This document shows, in pieces, positions 1 to 12,300 of a stretch of 64,000 nt of DNA (position 1 is the first letter of the stretch; each line of letters starts with the position of its first letter). The stretch spans positions 11,076,484-11,140,483 of the forward strand of contig NC_092564.1 in assembly GCF_037975245.1 (NCBI RefSeq), written 5' to 3'. This DNA comes from Apostichopus japonicus (taxonomy: Eukaryota > Echinodermata > Holothuroidea > Aspidochirotida > Stichopodidae). The translations under genes were made by a program, and so were the position numbers. The notes beneath the pieces are model-generated. The model was given only the letters and a program-made list of their open reading frames with translations, had not been told where the DNA came from and ran no database searches.

Positions 1-663
1 ATACGCGGTAACGTCTGGAATTGTCACGTTTCATGATAACCATAGTTGTTTCCTTTCACTGTATGGCCTCCCCGTTAGTTAATATTGTGTGGTTTTCTAA
101 AAGATACCCAAGCAATCGAAATATTTCGCTCTAAGAGCAATTTATCACGTGTTAATAGAAACTGGGAATCTCCAAAGAGCTATTAAAAAAATCATGTCAG
201 TAAACTGTTCGAAAATGGCATTGATATTTAACTGTTAAAGCCATGCCATCAGTCATTTGGGATGGTAATATTTGTTCAGGTATCGCTTGGTACACGTGTA
301 ATGATTTCAGCCGTACAGATGGATAAAGGTCCTATACTGTGTCATGACTGTTGCAAGTTGACAACGAACCTGACGAATGAGGAATAAAGTTGTAGACATT
401 TGACCAGATTTTGTTAGGAATGAGAAAAACTCGGTTTTAGTGTCAACCCATGTCTCTAAGAAGCCGAGGTATTCTTTTGTAAGTAAGAAAGGTGTTTAGA
501 AAACTATTCCCTGTGAAATAGAAACCACATCTGTATTTACTAATTGAGCATTTCACAACAGTACATTGGCCCTAAGAATATAACCCAGTCATTGTTTCAA
601 TATTTAAATACATTAAATAAAGTCGCTACAACAGTCTCACTCGATTTGAATATCTGAGAGTAT
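1..663. other. Non-coding stretch, nothing recognised
   Basis: AT-rich unique-looking sequence with no protein-like frame, RNA gene or repeat that I can identify on either strand. Confidence 0.5.
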
Positions 664-806
664 GTTTGCGTGCATTATTGTGCATATTAGTAATGCAATA
701 ATGCATGTTATACATAATAATGCGTATTATGCATAATAACGCATTATAATGCGTAATAATAATAATAATAATGCATTATAAATCATGCACAATAATGCAA
801 TAACAT
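664..806. repeat. ATAATGC-rich palindromic low-complexity tract
   Basis: The tract repeats ATAATGC and GCATTAT in both orientations, with a short (AAT)n run in the middle. Local self-complementary stretches such as TGCATTATTGTGCA could form hairpins. It looks like simple-sequence DNA; no gene is visible in it. Confidence 0.7.
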
Positions 807-1137
807 AACTTAAAGTTTAATACGATTGTGAATTGATGTTGGTGTAAATGATCTCTGATGGTTATTATTATATGTCGTTCTTCATTAATATAGGTTATGT
901 TGAAAATGCCCCTACAATATTCTGGCCCCTGGGCCCTACAAGCTTAATCCTGTCCCGAGACTACATGTATACAATAATGCAATAATAAAATATATGAAAG
1001 GTATCCTTACCGTAAACTGCAACGATCGGTATATAATGTATGCTCATTAAAATTAACCCCTTTTTTTAAAATTTTCGTCGAAACGTCGTTACATCGATAT
1101 AAAGAACTCGAAAAATATGAAAGACGGCAAAGTTTTT

Positions 1138-1320
1138 GATATGTTTAAACTAGACCAAAATTATTCGTTAATCTTATCGAAATAATGCAAACATATAGGC
1201 GTATACTCCGATATAATTAGAACTATCGAGAAATCGTTAAATTAAAACAGAAGTAAAAGACAATGTCTCCGGAAATTGGTTGAACGAGACTGATTAATCA
1301 GCACTTCTATTACAATTAAT
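1138..1320 (+). repeat. Diverged direct repeat, copy A
   Basis: This block is repeated 20 bp downstream as copy B in the same orientation. Shared landmarks in order are ATGTTTAAAC, AGACCAAA, TATTCGTTAATCTTATCGAA, a 'TACTCCG..ATAATTA' block, AACAGAAGTAAAAGAC and AAATTGGTT. The copies differ by many substitutions and short indels, so the duplication is old. No coding frame is shared between them. It may be a tandem segmental duplication or two copies of an unclassified mobile element. Confidence 0.75.
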
Positions 1321-1340
1321 ATTTCCATGGGTTCCTATGG

Positions 1341-1556
1341 GATGTTTAAACCAGACCAAATTTATTCGTTAATCTTATCGAATATATCTTATCGAATTCG
1401 TTAATCTTATCGAAATCAAGTAGGCCCATACTCCGTCATAATTATAAAGCTATCGGGAAGTCGATAGATCAAAAACAGAAGTAAAAGACGATGCCGCCGA
1501 AAATTGGTTAAATGAGACTAATTAATTATAGCGCTATACTATTATAATTAAGACTT
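1341..1556 (+). repeat. Diverged direct repeat, copy B
   Basis: Second copy of the block at 1138-1320. It is longer because a short internal piece (TTCGTTAATCTTATCGAA) is itself repeated. Same landmark order as copy A. No terminal inverted repeats are obvious. Confidence 0.75.
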
Positions 1557-2346
1557 ATGCGTATACGGTCAGATTAAAAAAAAATAGGAACATCAGATCT
1601 ATCAAAAAGGAGTTATAATATTAACTTTGAACGGAAATTTATTTATAAATTTTAAATATATGCGTATATCATAGTCGACGCAGCAGCGAGTATACCATAT
1701 CACAGTAACACGGATTTGATCAGCTCTTTCTCCACAGAAACGGCGTTCACGCTTTGCCATAATTATCTGCAATTAGCAAGAAGGTGGTCGGTCTCCCCTC
1801 CTCCCTCCCCCTTCCCCTCCCCCTGATTGTTTTAAAAGAGCTTTAGCATTATACTTTTGTCAAACACATACTCCTTTAAAGAACTGTTAGCCCTCGCCTG
1901 AAACAATGTTTTCTGAAAGCGGGTATAAGACACATAGAAATATACATTGAATGCATTATATACTTGATCAAAATAAAAAGTTTGAATTTCTTAACATAAA
2001 CCAATGATTGAAGAGTCAAAGCACAAATTTATGTTCATACAGAGGCTCATTTGAGATATGTAGAGACTCCTCGATATATGTGTTATAAACAACAACAACA
2101 ACAACGATATAAGCAACATATTTCGATATTTTATCCATATTTCATTATGACGTCATTTCCCTAGCAGATTATATCCTTTACCAACTATTTTGCCGGGTTC
2201 CTTAAGGCCATGCAGGGTTTTCTTCCTTGTATATGTCGTATAAATTAACAGGTGCTCTTTAAGATATTGTAACATTTCAAATAAAAATGGTCACCTTCGC
2301 TCTGGCTTAAAAGTAATTACTCGCTGATAGCCTCCAATAATTATGA
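1557..2346. other. Non-coding stretch
   Basis: AT-rich sequence with a C-rich pyrimidine patch near 1795-1825 and a short (CAA)n run near 2090-2106. A palindromic TGACGTCA lies at 2148-2155. No gene is recognised. Confidence 0.5.
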
Positions 2347-2425
2347 TCAGTTCCGTTCATTAAACAAATTAACAAACAGTTTACTTTCTTCTTTCGGCCT
2401 TGACATTTTCATTGGGTTGTTTTTG
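2347..2425 (+). repeat. Dispersed repeat fragment, copy 1
   Basis: Shares TTCCGTTCATTAA and, about 45 bp later, CCTTGACATTTTCA followed by GGTTG with 3488-3550. Order and orientation are the same, so these are probably two decayed pieces of one dispersed repeat. The family is not recognised. Confidence 0.5.
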
Positions 2426-3487
2426 AATGTTTATTAGATAAAAATGTTTGTAGTTAATTTAAGAAAAGAGTCCAAATTTGGAGGCCAAAAATTTGAGATT
2501 ATGGTAAAACAAAAAATCGAAAAGTCGAGGAACAACAAAACAAAACAAAACAAAACCTCTAAATTTCAAGAAAAAATCAAATAGTCAGAACTTGAGATGA
2601 AAGATCGACCTTTCGAGGAAATAATCGAAATCTCAAAAAGAAAATATATATAAATATATATATATTTAGATTTGAACATTTTGAAAAAGTTCCAATATCC
2701 CATCTGGGCCACTGTAGCGTTCATAAAACGAAACTCACTCTAGGGTAGCCTCCCAAATTCCCAGCCGTTTCCTGACACGTCCCACACACTTTTGAAATAT
2801 TTCCCTATTAGGCATGCTCTGCTTAAAATATCTTCAATAACAGTGTCAACATTTCCACGAATGTGTCGGTATAGGAGGGGGGGGGGGGGGATTGTCCAGC
2901 AAATGGAACATTTTAAACAACAATGATCACACGTATTAATGTTTATTACTTGTAATCTTTCAGTTGCGAGGGCACAAATCAGCTGGAATGCCACAGTCCG
3001 TAGTATCGCCCTCTTTATATAGCATCTTGATGACGTCTTAATCGATACTTTATCAAATTAATGTGATTTAATGGATTAATAAATAACTAAAAACTGCACC
3101 AGTTTGTCTTTATCATGCATTACTTTTGTCGTTCTCTTATGTTGTTCAGTTGTTCAGAAGTTCTATTCGTGAATATTGACTAGTCACAAGGTATGGAGGT
3201 GTGGGAGGGGAGGGGTGGGTACAAGCCTGTCCAAGCTGTGAGAAGCATAGCTGCTGTAGGTTAGCAAAATATAAATAATAGCACACTATAGTATATGGAA
3301 AAAGCAGGAGTTAAGTAGACAGGCAAATCCAAGCAATGAGTTACGTTTAAACTTGGTATCTGTTATTTCTCTAAAAAATAAACACCGCTATGCAAAAAAA
3401 AACCTCATCCAACTCGTATTTTGAAAACCAAAATAAAATAAATGAAATACTTGCATTTATCCCTGTCCTACCTGTTGCAGCGTTTGA
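2426..3487. other. Non-coding stretch
   Basis: Contains a poly-G run (about 2877-2890) and AT-rich sequence. An 84-codon minus-strand frame at 2740-2994 is not recognisable and is treated as chance. Confidence 0.45.
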
Positions 3488-3550
3488 CGTCATTTCCGTT
3501 CATTAAGCTAAGTACGCGTTCAACCTTGACATTTTCAAGAGGTTGCATGG
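3488..3550 (+). repeat. Dispersed repeat fragment, copy 2
   Basis: Partner of 2347-2425. It retains TTCCGTTCATTAA and CCTTGACATTTTCA...GGTTG in the same order and overlaps the end of a TGACGTCA site. Confidence 0.5.
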
Positions 3551-4599
3551 CGCTTCATCGTCCCCTTCTAGATCTATGTGGAATGTGAAATTGCGTCAAA
3601 ATGTTAACTTGATGATCATGAAATAGGAATGAATAAAAGACAAGCAGCGAGAGAGAGGAGCATATCATGAAGATTAAAATCAGTCTGGCTTACAGGAAGT
3701 AATTTATAAATTACAAATCAGGAATGATTGCGTGAGGTATATAAGTGGAAAATGTGTATGAAATAATCTTGCTTAGGGAGTATAATCCGAGGTCGGATAA
3801 AGGGATATAGTTACCAATCCATTCATAATTGCCTTAAAAAGAAACAAAAAGATGAAGAACAAAAAGAAGAAAGAAATAAGACAAAGGAGATACATTCCAA
3901 AGAATTTTCAGAATAATTTAAGATTTCATACATGTATTTTAGAGTTTGAAAGTCACTACAAGAGAACATGAAATATCTCAAAACTGTGCTATAGTTTCCG
4001 GAATTTTCACTGCCCCTGGGTCCCATCCAGTGTTCATCACGCTCCCTTGGTGGTCCCCTGCACCAATAAATAGTATACATCTCAGTCGAATACATCCTTC
4101 TACGTCCCTTCTATCTCCCCCTCCGCCCCCCTCTCTCTCTATTTAAGTCTCTTTTCATCCTACCCTGTCTCTTTCTCTCTTCATGCCTATTAATTGAATA
4201 TAAACTTATGTTGATGTTTTCGAGGTAACTCTATAATTTACTTCATGTATTTTTTTTTCTTACGTCACTATCATTACCTCAAGTCACATACCTGCCAAAA
4301 AATCGCGACTTTTTCGGAGAAACAAGGGAAACGAAAAGAAGAAGGAAAGTAGAAACTTTAGGTCTTCGATAATCACAATTTCCAAAAGTGACTTTTCTTT
4401 CTGATGACGTCACTACCCTTCGAAAGTGTCAGATTTTAGTCTTCGAACACTTAACTTTGCACACACATTATCAATCAGAAAATTGCCCTATACCACCGAG
4501 AAAGGGACGAATATAACAACATGACACATTTCGAGATAAGGACAAATATACACAAAATTCTAACACTCTTTTTAACAACAATTCATGCAACATAGAACC
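3551..4599. other. Non-coding stretch
   Basis: Pyrimidine-rich microsatellite-like patches (CTCTCT near 4130-4175) and a purine-rich run near 3838-3885. TGACGTCA occurs at 4405-4412. No gene is recognised. Confidence 0.45.
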
Positions 4600-4646
4600 T
4601 TAGCAAAACTCATCAAACGACTTAACTGATCCATTTACTTTCTACC

Positions 4647-5702
4647 CCAGTCCCATAACATCGAGACTGTGACCGTGTGATCATGACTGTGTTACCTCTG
4701 ATGTGTATCCAGTCCCCTTACATCGAGACTGTGACCGTGTAATCATGACGTCATTACCTCTGATGTGTATCCAGTCCCCTCACATCGAGACTGTGACCGT
4801 GTGATCATGACGGTGTTTCCTCTGATGTGTATCCAGTCCCCTCACATCGAGACTGTGACCGTGTGATCATGACGGTGTTTCCTCTGATGTGTATCCAGTG
4901 CCCTCACATCGAGACTGTGACCGTGTGATCATGACTGTGTTACCTCTGATGTGTATCCAGTCCCCTTACATCGAGACTGTGACCGTGTGATCATGACGTC
5001 ATTACCTCTGATGTGTATCCAGTCCCCTCACATCGAGACTGTGACCGTGTGATCATGACGGTGTTTCCTCTGATGTGTATCCAGTCCCCTTACGTCGAGA
5101 CTGTGACCGTGTGATCATGACGGTGTTTCCTCTGATGTGTATCCAGTGCCCTCACATCGAGACTGTGACCGTGTGATCATGACTGTGTTACCTCTGATGT
5201 GTATCCAGTCCCCTTACATCGAGACTGTGACCGTGTGATCATGACGTCATTACCTCTGACGTGTATCCAGTCCCCTCACATCGAGACTGTGACCGTGTGA
5301 TCATGACGGTGTTTCCTCTGATGTGTATCCAGTGCCCTCACATCGAGACTGTGACCGTGTGATCATGACTGTGTTACCTCTGATGTGTATCCAGTCCCCT
5401 TACATCGAGACTGTGACCGTGTGATCATGACGTCATTACCTCTGATGTGTATCCAGTCCCCTCACATCGAGACCGTGACCGTGTGATCATGACTGTGTTA
5501 CCTCTGACGTTTATCCAGTCCCCCTTACATCGATACGGTAACCGTGTGATCATGACGGTGTTAAATCTCATGTGCATCCGTTCCCCTCACATCGAGACCG
5601 TGACCGTGTGATCATGAAGGTGTTACCTATGATGTGTATCCATTCCCCTTACATCGATACTGTGACCTTGTGAAAATGACGTCATTACCTCTGATGTGTA
5701 TC
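4647..5702. repeat. 62-bp minisatellite, about 17 copies, with 4-unit higher-order structure
   Basis: The unit runs from CCAGTCCCCT through CATCGAGACTGTGACCGTGT and GATCATGAC to CTGATGTGTAT. Spacing is 62 bp for most of the array. The base context after ATGAC falls into three variants: CTGTGTTA, CGTCATTA and CGGTGTTT. Calling these T, C and G, the order is T-C-G-G, T-C-G-G, T-C-G, T-C, T and then decayed units. A linked variant (GTGCCC instead of GTCCCC) always precedes the next T unit. This is higher-order amplification of a four-unit block. Each C unit contains the palindrome TGACGTCA. Confidence 0.93.
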
Positions 5703-5720
5703 ACGAGTCTCTTTGAAATC

Positions 5721-5770
5721 GAATAGGTAATACCACACATGATCTTAGCCAAAAGGCGTCGGAATACGAA
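5721..5770 (-). pseudogene. U2 snRNA 5'-domain-like sequence
   Basis: On the minus strand it reads GCCTTTTGGCTAAGATCA followed by a degraded form of the U2 segment GTGTAGTATCTGTTC (here GTGTGGTATTACCTATTC). The 5' stem-loop I sequence is damaged (GCTTCTCGG has become a divergent string). There is no Sm site, no stem-loop III or IV, and the homology ends after about 50 nt, so this is not a functional U2 gene. Confidence 0.65.
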
Positions 5771-5775
5771 ACTCT

Positions 5776-8700
5776 TATTACTCGATACCAATTAGACGTA
5801 TATATAGCCTACCGCGATGAATATACCAGTATAATCCTGGTTTATATTATCGTCGTGAACGAGACATCTCAATCCAAGTTTTAAAACGTTCACAGCTTCA
5901 GATGGATTCATTCTCCACATGAGATGACTGATATTGGCATCGTCAGCCAGCGATTAGGTTAATTTCCTGTTAATTGCAATCTTTTGTTTTTGGCTGAGTA
6001 GTACATCGTAAAGCTCTTCAGGATTGAGAATAATTGCTATTCGTTTTAGTCAAAAAGAAAAGAAAAAAAGGAAAGAAAGACTGATGCGTTGGGAAGTGAG
6101 CTAGAATGATTGAACTATGAAGTGCATCAAACTTGTTTCAAAAGCAGCTAAAAATAAATATTTCATCCGAAAAAGAAAACGTCATCTTTTTCTTGGCAAT
6201 ATCCAAAGACAATTTACACTACAACGGATGCGGGGTAACTGATTTGGCCATGACCTGTTCCCTTGTCCTGGTTGTATGTGGCGTTTATACATGTCTTCAG
6301 AATCTGAAGGTTAACCATTTAAAGGCATATTCCGGTGGCTGAAGGTTATTTTGTGACAAAGTTGTTGTGTATATTTTGGAGACGAAGAAAACCCAAATTC
6401 CTTTATAAATTTCTGTTTTACATTTTGTGAATTTTTTTTATGAAAGCGTATAGCAGCGTTTGAATAAGCGATGTCATTATGGTAATTTAGCATGAAAAGT
6501 GTTTGCTTTTGTTTTCTCTTTATGATGTGCAACTTATTCATCTATATACTGAAGGAAAAAAATATTATTACTTACAAATTGTATTTTGATAAAACCATAT
6601 TTAAGCGAATAGAAAATTGACAACCAAACAAACATTTCAAAAGGTATCCCATTTTAAGGACAAATCGACAACAATATTATAATATAGATCAGTATAAAGA
6701 TTTGGATGAACATCTTCCCGACAATGATGACATCATAGGTCACACACTATGACCCACTTCCTGCAGTAAGGAATGGCTCATATCTCGTTAATATAGTTTA
6801 TATTCCAACAACCATATCCTTAGAGTTGGACACAGGACATTGAATTTTCAACTATAGTTATGTATAATGTTGTGTGACATTGGAGTATTCCTTTAATGAA
6901 GAGACACATCAGAGCTTCAGTGCAGCAATCGGCAATAAAGGGCCGGAGTTTAGAATAAAGTCGACCAGACACAGTGACGGATCCGGGTTACCTGGAAGAG
7001 GGATGGGTTTTGGCAGGGGGCAATTATCTGTAAATTATCGAAACCGCGGTGTGTATGAGAAACATCAGCAAGATGTTAAGAACGACGTTAAGCGAAGCGT
7101 GTTAAAACCTGTCCCCTATGTACATAACTGTTGCGTTCAAATTTCAATGTTTGTAGATGTGTCATACAATTTCATAGAGGGGAAGGGGAGGGTGGGAGTA
7201 GTTGGGTAAGGGTCCTTACATGGATTGGCACTTGAAAACCTTCCGAATCAGACTTATTCCAAGCTTCTCTTGAGCGTTTATTGATTTGGGATATATCTTG
7301 ACACTGGTAGCGGGTATCAAGTGGGTTCTTGAAGTATGTTAACATAATATAGCAAGGAGATTCCGTGACGTCTCCATTAACTGTGCGTCAGTATCGCTAT
7401 AATCTGTGGTGCAATTATGTCTTTATGGCTTTTATTCTTTCTTCTTTCCTGTTCATCTATTGATCACCTAAGACTGAATGCTAATATAATTCGATATAGC
7501 TCTTACAAAAAACGAAGCATTCATTCAACTTTATGAGGATGAAAGAGGCTGTGGGGATGTAGAGACCGATGTTTATTGAGTGTATGTGACTATTCATGCC
7601 TTTATGTTATCGTTTGACGATTAAACAGAATTAACGGAAGTCAGTATAACTAAGTTATAAATGCACTAAAATGCATCGGTACAGGGAAAAGAATTCTCTA
7701 AACACTTGAGTACCCCCAAATCATGATTATTAAACGCAGAACGTTTTGACTTGCGAGTAGATAGAACAGACTATACACTATAGGCCTACTTCAATTTGTA
7801 CATTTGTGTCGTGTGATAAAGTTTTAGGGAGAACAGTATGGAATATAGAATACAGAAACCTGTGAAGCTGTTTCAATTTCCTACGATATAGAGGGTGGTT
7901 GTGTTCGTATCCTAAGCAATCTCGTACATGTATGGGAGCACATAGTGGGGGAAAGGTGGGGGTGGGGATGAGGGTGAGAACTACATAATAAGATGCGGTA
8001 CATTGCTGGCTTGCTGTATTAAAACTTCGTGTTAGATGCTTCACACCTTGAAATAGCCAAGACAAACTTCAATGCTTCAGTTCATAGAGTGACGTTGGAG
8101 CGTTGAAGCAATTTTAGCCCTGACCCGCTTTTGCATTTACAAAACATTTTTTAAACTTCCATCGGACACTCGAACAAGTCCCACCCCAAGCCCCACCCCC
8201 AACAGTTAAGGGAGATCTTGCTCCCTTATGGCAGATATCCTAGTTCTGCGGGGACCTGACATTTGTAAATCTGTGATGTCATATATAGTATAGTGTAACT
8301 ACAGGATCTCAAACTCTTTACTTTGTGTTTTTGTTTTCATCTTCATATTATCAAGGTGGAATGTTAAAACTGATAACACTAACACCAATGCCTTCTCAAT
8401 ATTTTCTTGTCAAGGGCTTTAGTACTTTAGATTCAGCTTTTAACAACAAATAACCCATCTCCATTACAGACATAAGAAAACATAAAACTTGGCTTTATGC
8501 AGAATTTCAGCCTTGATATTTAAAAGCCCATAGGAAGAGGGGGATAATTTTGAGTGCTATAGTAAATGATTCCGTGTTTATTTTGGTTTCTAGATAATCA
8601 GCTGTAAAATATACGTAATCTCCAGAATGCTCCTCTAAGTCTAAAATGATAATGACGGCCGCTCTTCAGCGCAGGCTAGAATGCCAATGGTAATCCATTG

Positions 8701-9344
8701 TTTTATATATTCAAATGTCTCAAACAGAAGATATTATTTTAACTTCAAAAGTAAACCAACAACAACAACAAAACAAAAGAAAGTCTTATGTTTTCCTTTA
8801 GGGTTTTATGTTGCATCTGCGAAACTGATCCAATTGCCCAAATGGCCTGTTGTTTGTAAGAATAAGTACTCCACTGTGCCAATTCAACTGATGAGCCTTG
8901 AATGTTTATGGGGTCATTTTTGAACAAAATTTCGAACAAATTTAAATTTAGTTACCAAGTATAGACAGGACTGATATAAAGTGTTTGTTGACCGTCTAAA
9001 CCATAACAAACTGAATTTTGTCACTTAAGTCACTTCAAATTCCTAAGAATCACTCTGCCAGATCCTTGTATGAATTTTGGTGAAGTTAAGTGGATTTAAG
9101 CATAATTTTATGTCTGGGAAAAGAACCATGTGTTTGGATTAAGTGCAGCAGCATACTATAGTTGAACGATCAGAATTTTATAACCTTTGTCAACTCCGGA
9201 TAATACCAGATGGCGGGAGAGAAACTGTCGAACATGTTAAATTATGATCAATTGATCAGTTTAAGTTCTTTACAATCGATTTATTGATAATGACGGAGAT
9301 CTGAGTACAATGCTGTCCCATCATTCCTATTACGACTGTAATTA
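5776..9344. other. Non-coding stretch
   Basis: No convincing gene. An open frame at 6874-7209 (+) begins with GTG and has no recognisable domain. G-rich tracts occur near 7948-7978 and a C-rich tract near 8178-8203. The rest looks like intergenic or intronic sequence. Confidence 0.45.
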
Positions 9345-9368
9345 ACCGACGGTTTAATTAACGTCGGT
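9345..9368. repeat. Small perfect inverted repeat
   Basis: ACCGACG and CGTCGGT are separated by 10 bp containing TTAATTAA. This could form a short hairpin. No function is implied. Confidence 0.6.
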
Positions 9369-12300
9369 GCCCCTTTTCCACTTGCCTTCATGCCCATAAA
9401 AATCGTTTTTATACCTTAATTGGGTGCCCTGATATTATCGCGATCATTAAACTTCGGTTTATTGATCAGACGACTGAGAAATAAAGGGGGTACGCTCTTG
9501 ATACCAGCATTCCTGTATTTTATGTATTTTCTTTCACTTGAGAAATGATTTGCTGCTATTCCAAAGTTTGAGAAATGTTTTGAGGCCATGGAATGTTGAA
9601 AGCTAAAATATTACCGCATGTAGCGGCCTTGCCATTGCAATGAAAGCCCAATGTAATTTCTAACTCGAAAAAAATATGTTTGCCTTTCTCCTATCGATCC
9701 TTTATTCGGAGACCAAATGCATACGTACTAAATCTCTTGTCTCCATTAAGTGACAAATATTTCGCTAGCCCTGTAACTTGACCGAAGAATACGTAGAAAT
9801 CCAATTGTATTTATATTATGCTGAAACAATAAGGACTATAGCAATAAAAACAAATGAAAACGACTTGCTGTGTTCTGATAATTTCTTTATTTCACCATCT
9901 CGGAGATTTATTTTGTATAATTAGGTGAATAGCGACCTCCTAAAAACTCATCAAAATTTACAATTGACCTCTCACGAAAAGTTGACAAAATCGAATCGAA
10001 AGCATTTTATCACCAGCTGACTAATGTTACGTATCTTTACAACGCCATCACAACAAACTCGAAATCCATCTTTTGTTGTACAAATTCTCCACACATTTTA
10101 AATTTACCTTCAATTAAACCAGCCATTATCTATATCATAATCACCTTTCATTGCAATGAAAAGAATGAATATGACCATAATATGTTGAATAATTTTACAC
10201 ATTCATCTTGTCATCTTATTAACTTACTCTAAAAAATATCAAAAGTCTGGCAGATTAGGGAGCACTTTAGTTAAATATAATATTTCCTTTGTTTTCGATA
10301 ATTTTTGTTGGAATTTTTTTTTACGAACAGCTGACTACATCTTTGATCAATCATAGAAGTATTTGGCAGTAGCACTATACCGAACCTCTTTATCCTCAAA
10401 CTTACATTTCTTTCTCTCTTCCAAGAAAGCTGGCTCTATCAACGACCACAATGAACTATATATATATCCAAGTATAATGTTTAAACCCAAATTAATGTAA
10501 TGTTGACACAAACACAAAAAGGAACCAAAAAGAATTACTCTTGAAATGGAAAACAAAATGTTGTTTCTTTCACATATCGCTGTCTCGATACCAATATGCA
10601 TCAATAACTGGTACGAAAGCACTATACCAGAAAGGTATACATCCCTAAATAAGCCCATCATGCTAAGTTGGACGCGATTACAGCTGAGAATGTCACACAG
10701 TCCTTTCGGCATCCCTTCACACACACACGCCCTCTATAAACCTCTCATTGCTACTGACGATTCAGTCCTCACAGCGTATGATGCAAGTTATACATAAATG
10801 GAATACCTTTAACTCATATGGAAGCATATAATACCTGCTGACCCATTGCCACTATCATTTAAATACGGAAACCACTCATCTCAAAACATTTTAATGATAA
10901 TGATAATCTGATCATTAAATCTACACTGCATGGGGAATACCAAAAAAACTTCTGTTTGGAACAAAGGGTTTACATAATCATCTTATCTACAGTTAAATGT
11001 TTCTTTGAATTTATTCTTTGTTGTAATAGTGTTACAAGTATATATAGCATGATACGAGTCAATTATCTTACAAAATCTTTATCAGTAAAATTTCTAATCG
11101 ATATAAAGCTTGTTTGCAACGGAATAATATGATAATTCCAAACAAATGTTTATGGTAATATTAATTTTAATATAACGTGAAAAGAACATTTGGTATAATC
11201 TAGTTGCTTCTTTTCAGTGATTGTGATTTGGTTTCAATTCTGCCTATCTGCTTTATACTAAGAATAGATATTTCTATCCAATCGGACAACCTAGTACAAT
11301 TTTCACATAGAACACGTTTCTGGTTTTTTCAATAAAGGACTGGAATTCTGTTCATTAACATATATTATAACACGTGTCTGTCTCCAAACAAAGGACCATT
11401 TCCTCTTCGTACGCAATGAAAGATGACAATACTTTATAGTTACTTGTCCAATAGTATAATAACATTTACTCTCATGTGACGTCAGACAAATGACAAGATT
11501 TCGTCACCTTATTCGTCTCTGCTGCAAGTACCCGGATGCGGTGGCGTGCACAGAAATTGTATTTCCAATCGAGTAGAAATCAAATTTGATTGCAACCGAA
11601 TAAAACATTCACGCTACATCATTTAGACCTATTGACCTATGCGCCAGTAAGTTCTAAGTTCATTGAGTAAGTGTCCCTTTTCGAACAGTCTGTGGCTTTT
11701 ATATGTCATAACACACCCAAACCTAGATCCGTTTACCTCTAGTAATAACTTCTATATCCTTAGGCTAATATATACCAATATATCTACACATTAGCTTCAG
11801 CTTCCTGCTGTATTATTGAATAACATCTATTATGACATTTACTGCTTTTCAAATTGTGTCAAAAGTAATTTCTTTTTTCTCTTTCTCTCGTCCCTGCCTC
11901 TCATATTTTTTGTTTTTTTTTTCACATATAGCATTCGGGAATGGTTTACCATCTTACTAATAATGCCTCCGAGTTTTCAGGAAGCTCTGTACGGATGCTA
12001 GCTAATCTTTAACTTATATTTATTTTTTTTCTCTCCAGGAATTAGATTGTGCCGTATTTGTAGGTTAATCCAGGCTAGCAGGAGTCCTTAGGTTTAACGG
12101 AATCGATTAAAATCTAATTAAATCCATAATGTGTGTCCTCAAGCAATAATTTAGAAGTATCTGATCTTCACCTTTTTATCTGCTATGGATAACATAGCAT
12201 TTCCCTTGCAGTTATTCCTATTTGAAATAGTTGGCAACTGGAAGAAAAAAAACAAGTTGCTCGATGGAAGCTCCTTGAACGAAATATTTCTTCAAATAAT

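Larger units (their letters stand above)
4600..5775 (-). mobile_element. U2-snRNA-headed SINE-like element with expanded body, copy 1
   Basis: Read on the minus strand, the element begins with a sequence matching the U2 snRNA 5' end (5721-5770), continues into a 62-bp body unit amplified 17-fold (4647-5702), and ends in a tail containing GGATCAG and CGTTTG. The same order of head, body and tail occurs once more at 24193-24383 with a single body unit, which argues for a dispersed element. Inference: a SINE-like retroposon whose 5' module derives from U2 snRNA, as U1/U2/5S/tRNA-headed SINEs are known to do. I see no target-site duplication or A-tail, so the boundaries are approximate. Confidence 0.6.

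Noticed and set aside
2740-2994. 84-codon minus-strand frame containing VDTVIEDILSRACLIGKYF
   Set aside because: Interrupted by a poly-G run, no family recognised, and the nearby GTGAGT lies beyond the stop.
6874-7209. 111-codon plus-strand frame
   Set aside because: Starts at GTG, has no recognisable domain or splice context, and the end runs into G-rich low-complexity DNA.
10347-10724. 125-codon hydrophobic minus-strand frame
   Set aside because: Isoleucine/leucine-rich composition expected of AT-rich DNA, with an equally long frame on the other strand.
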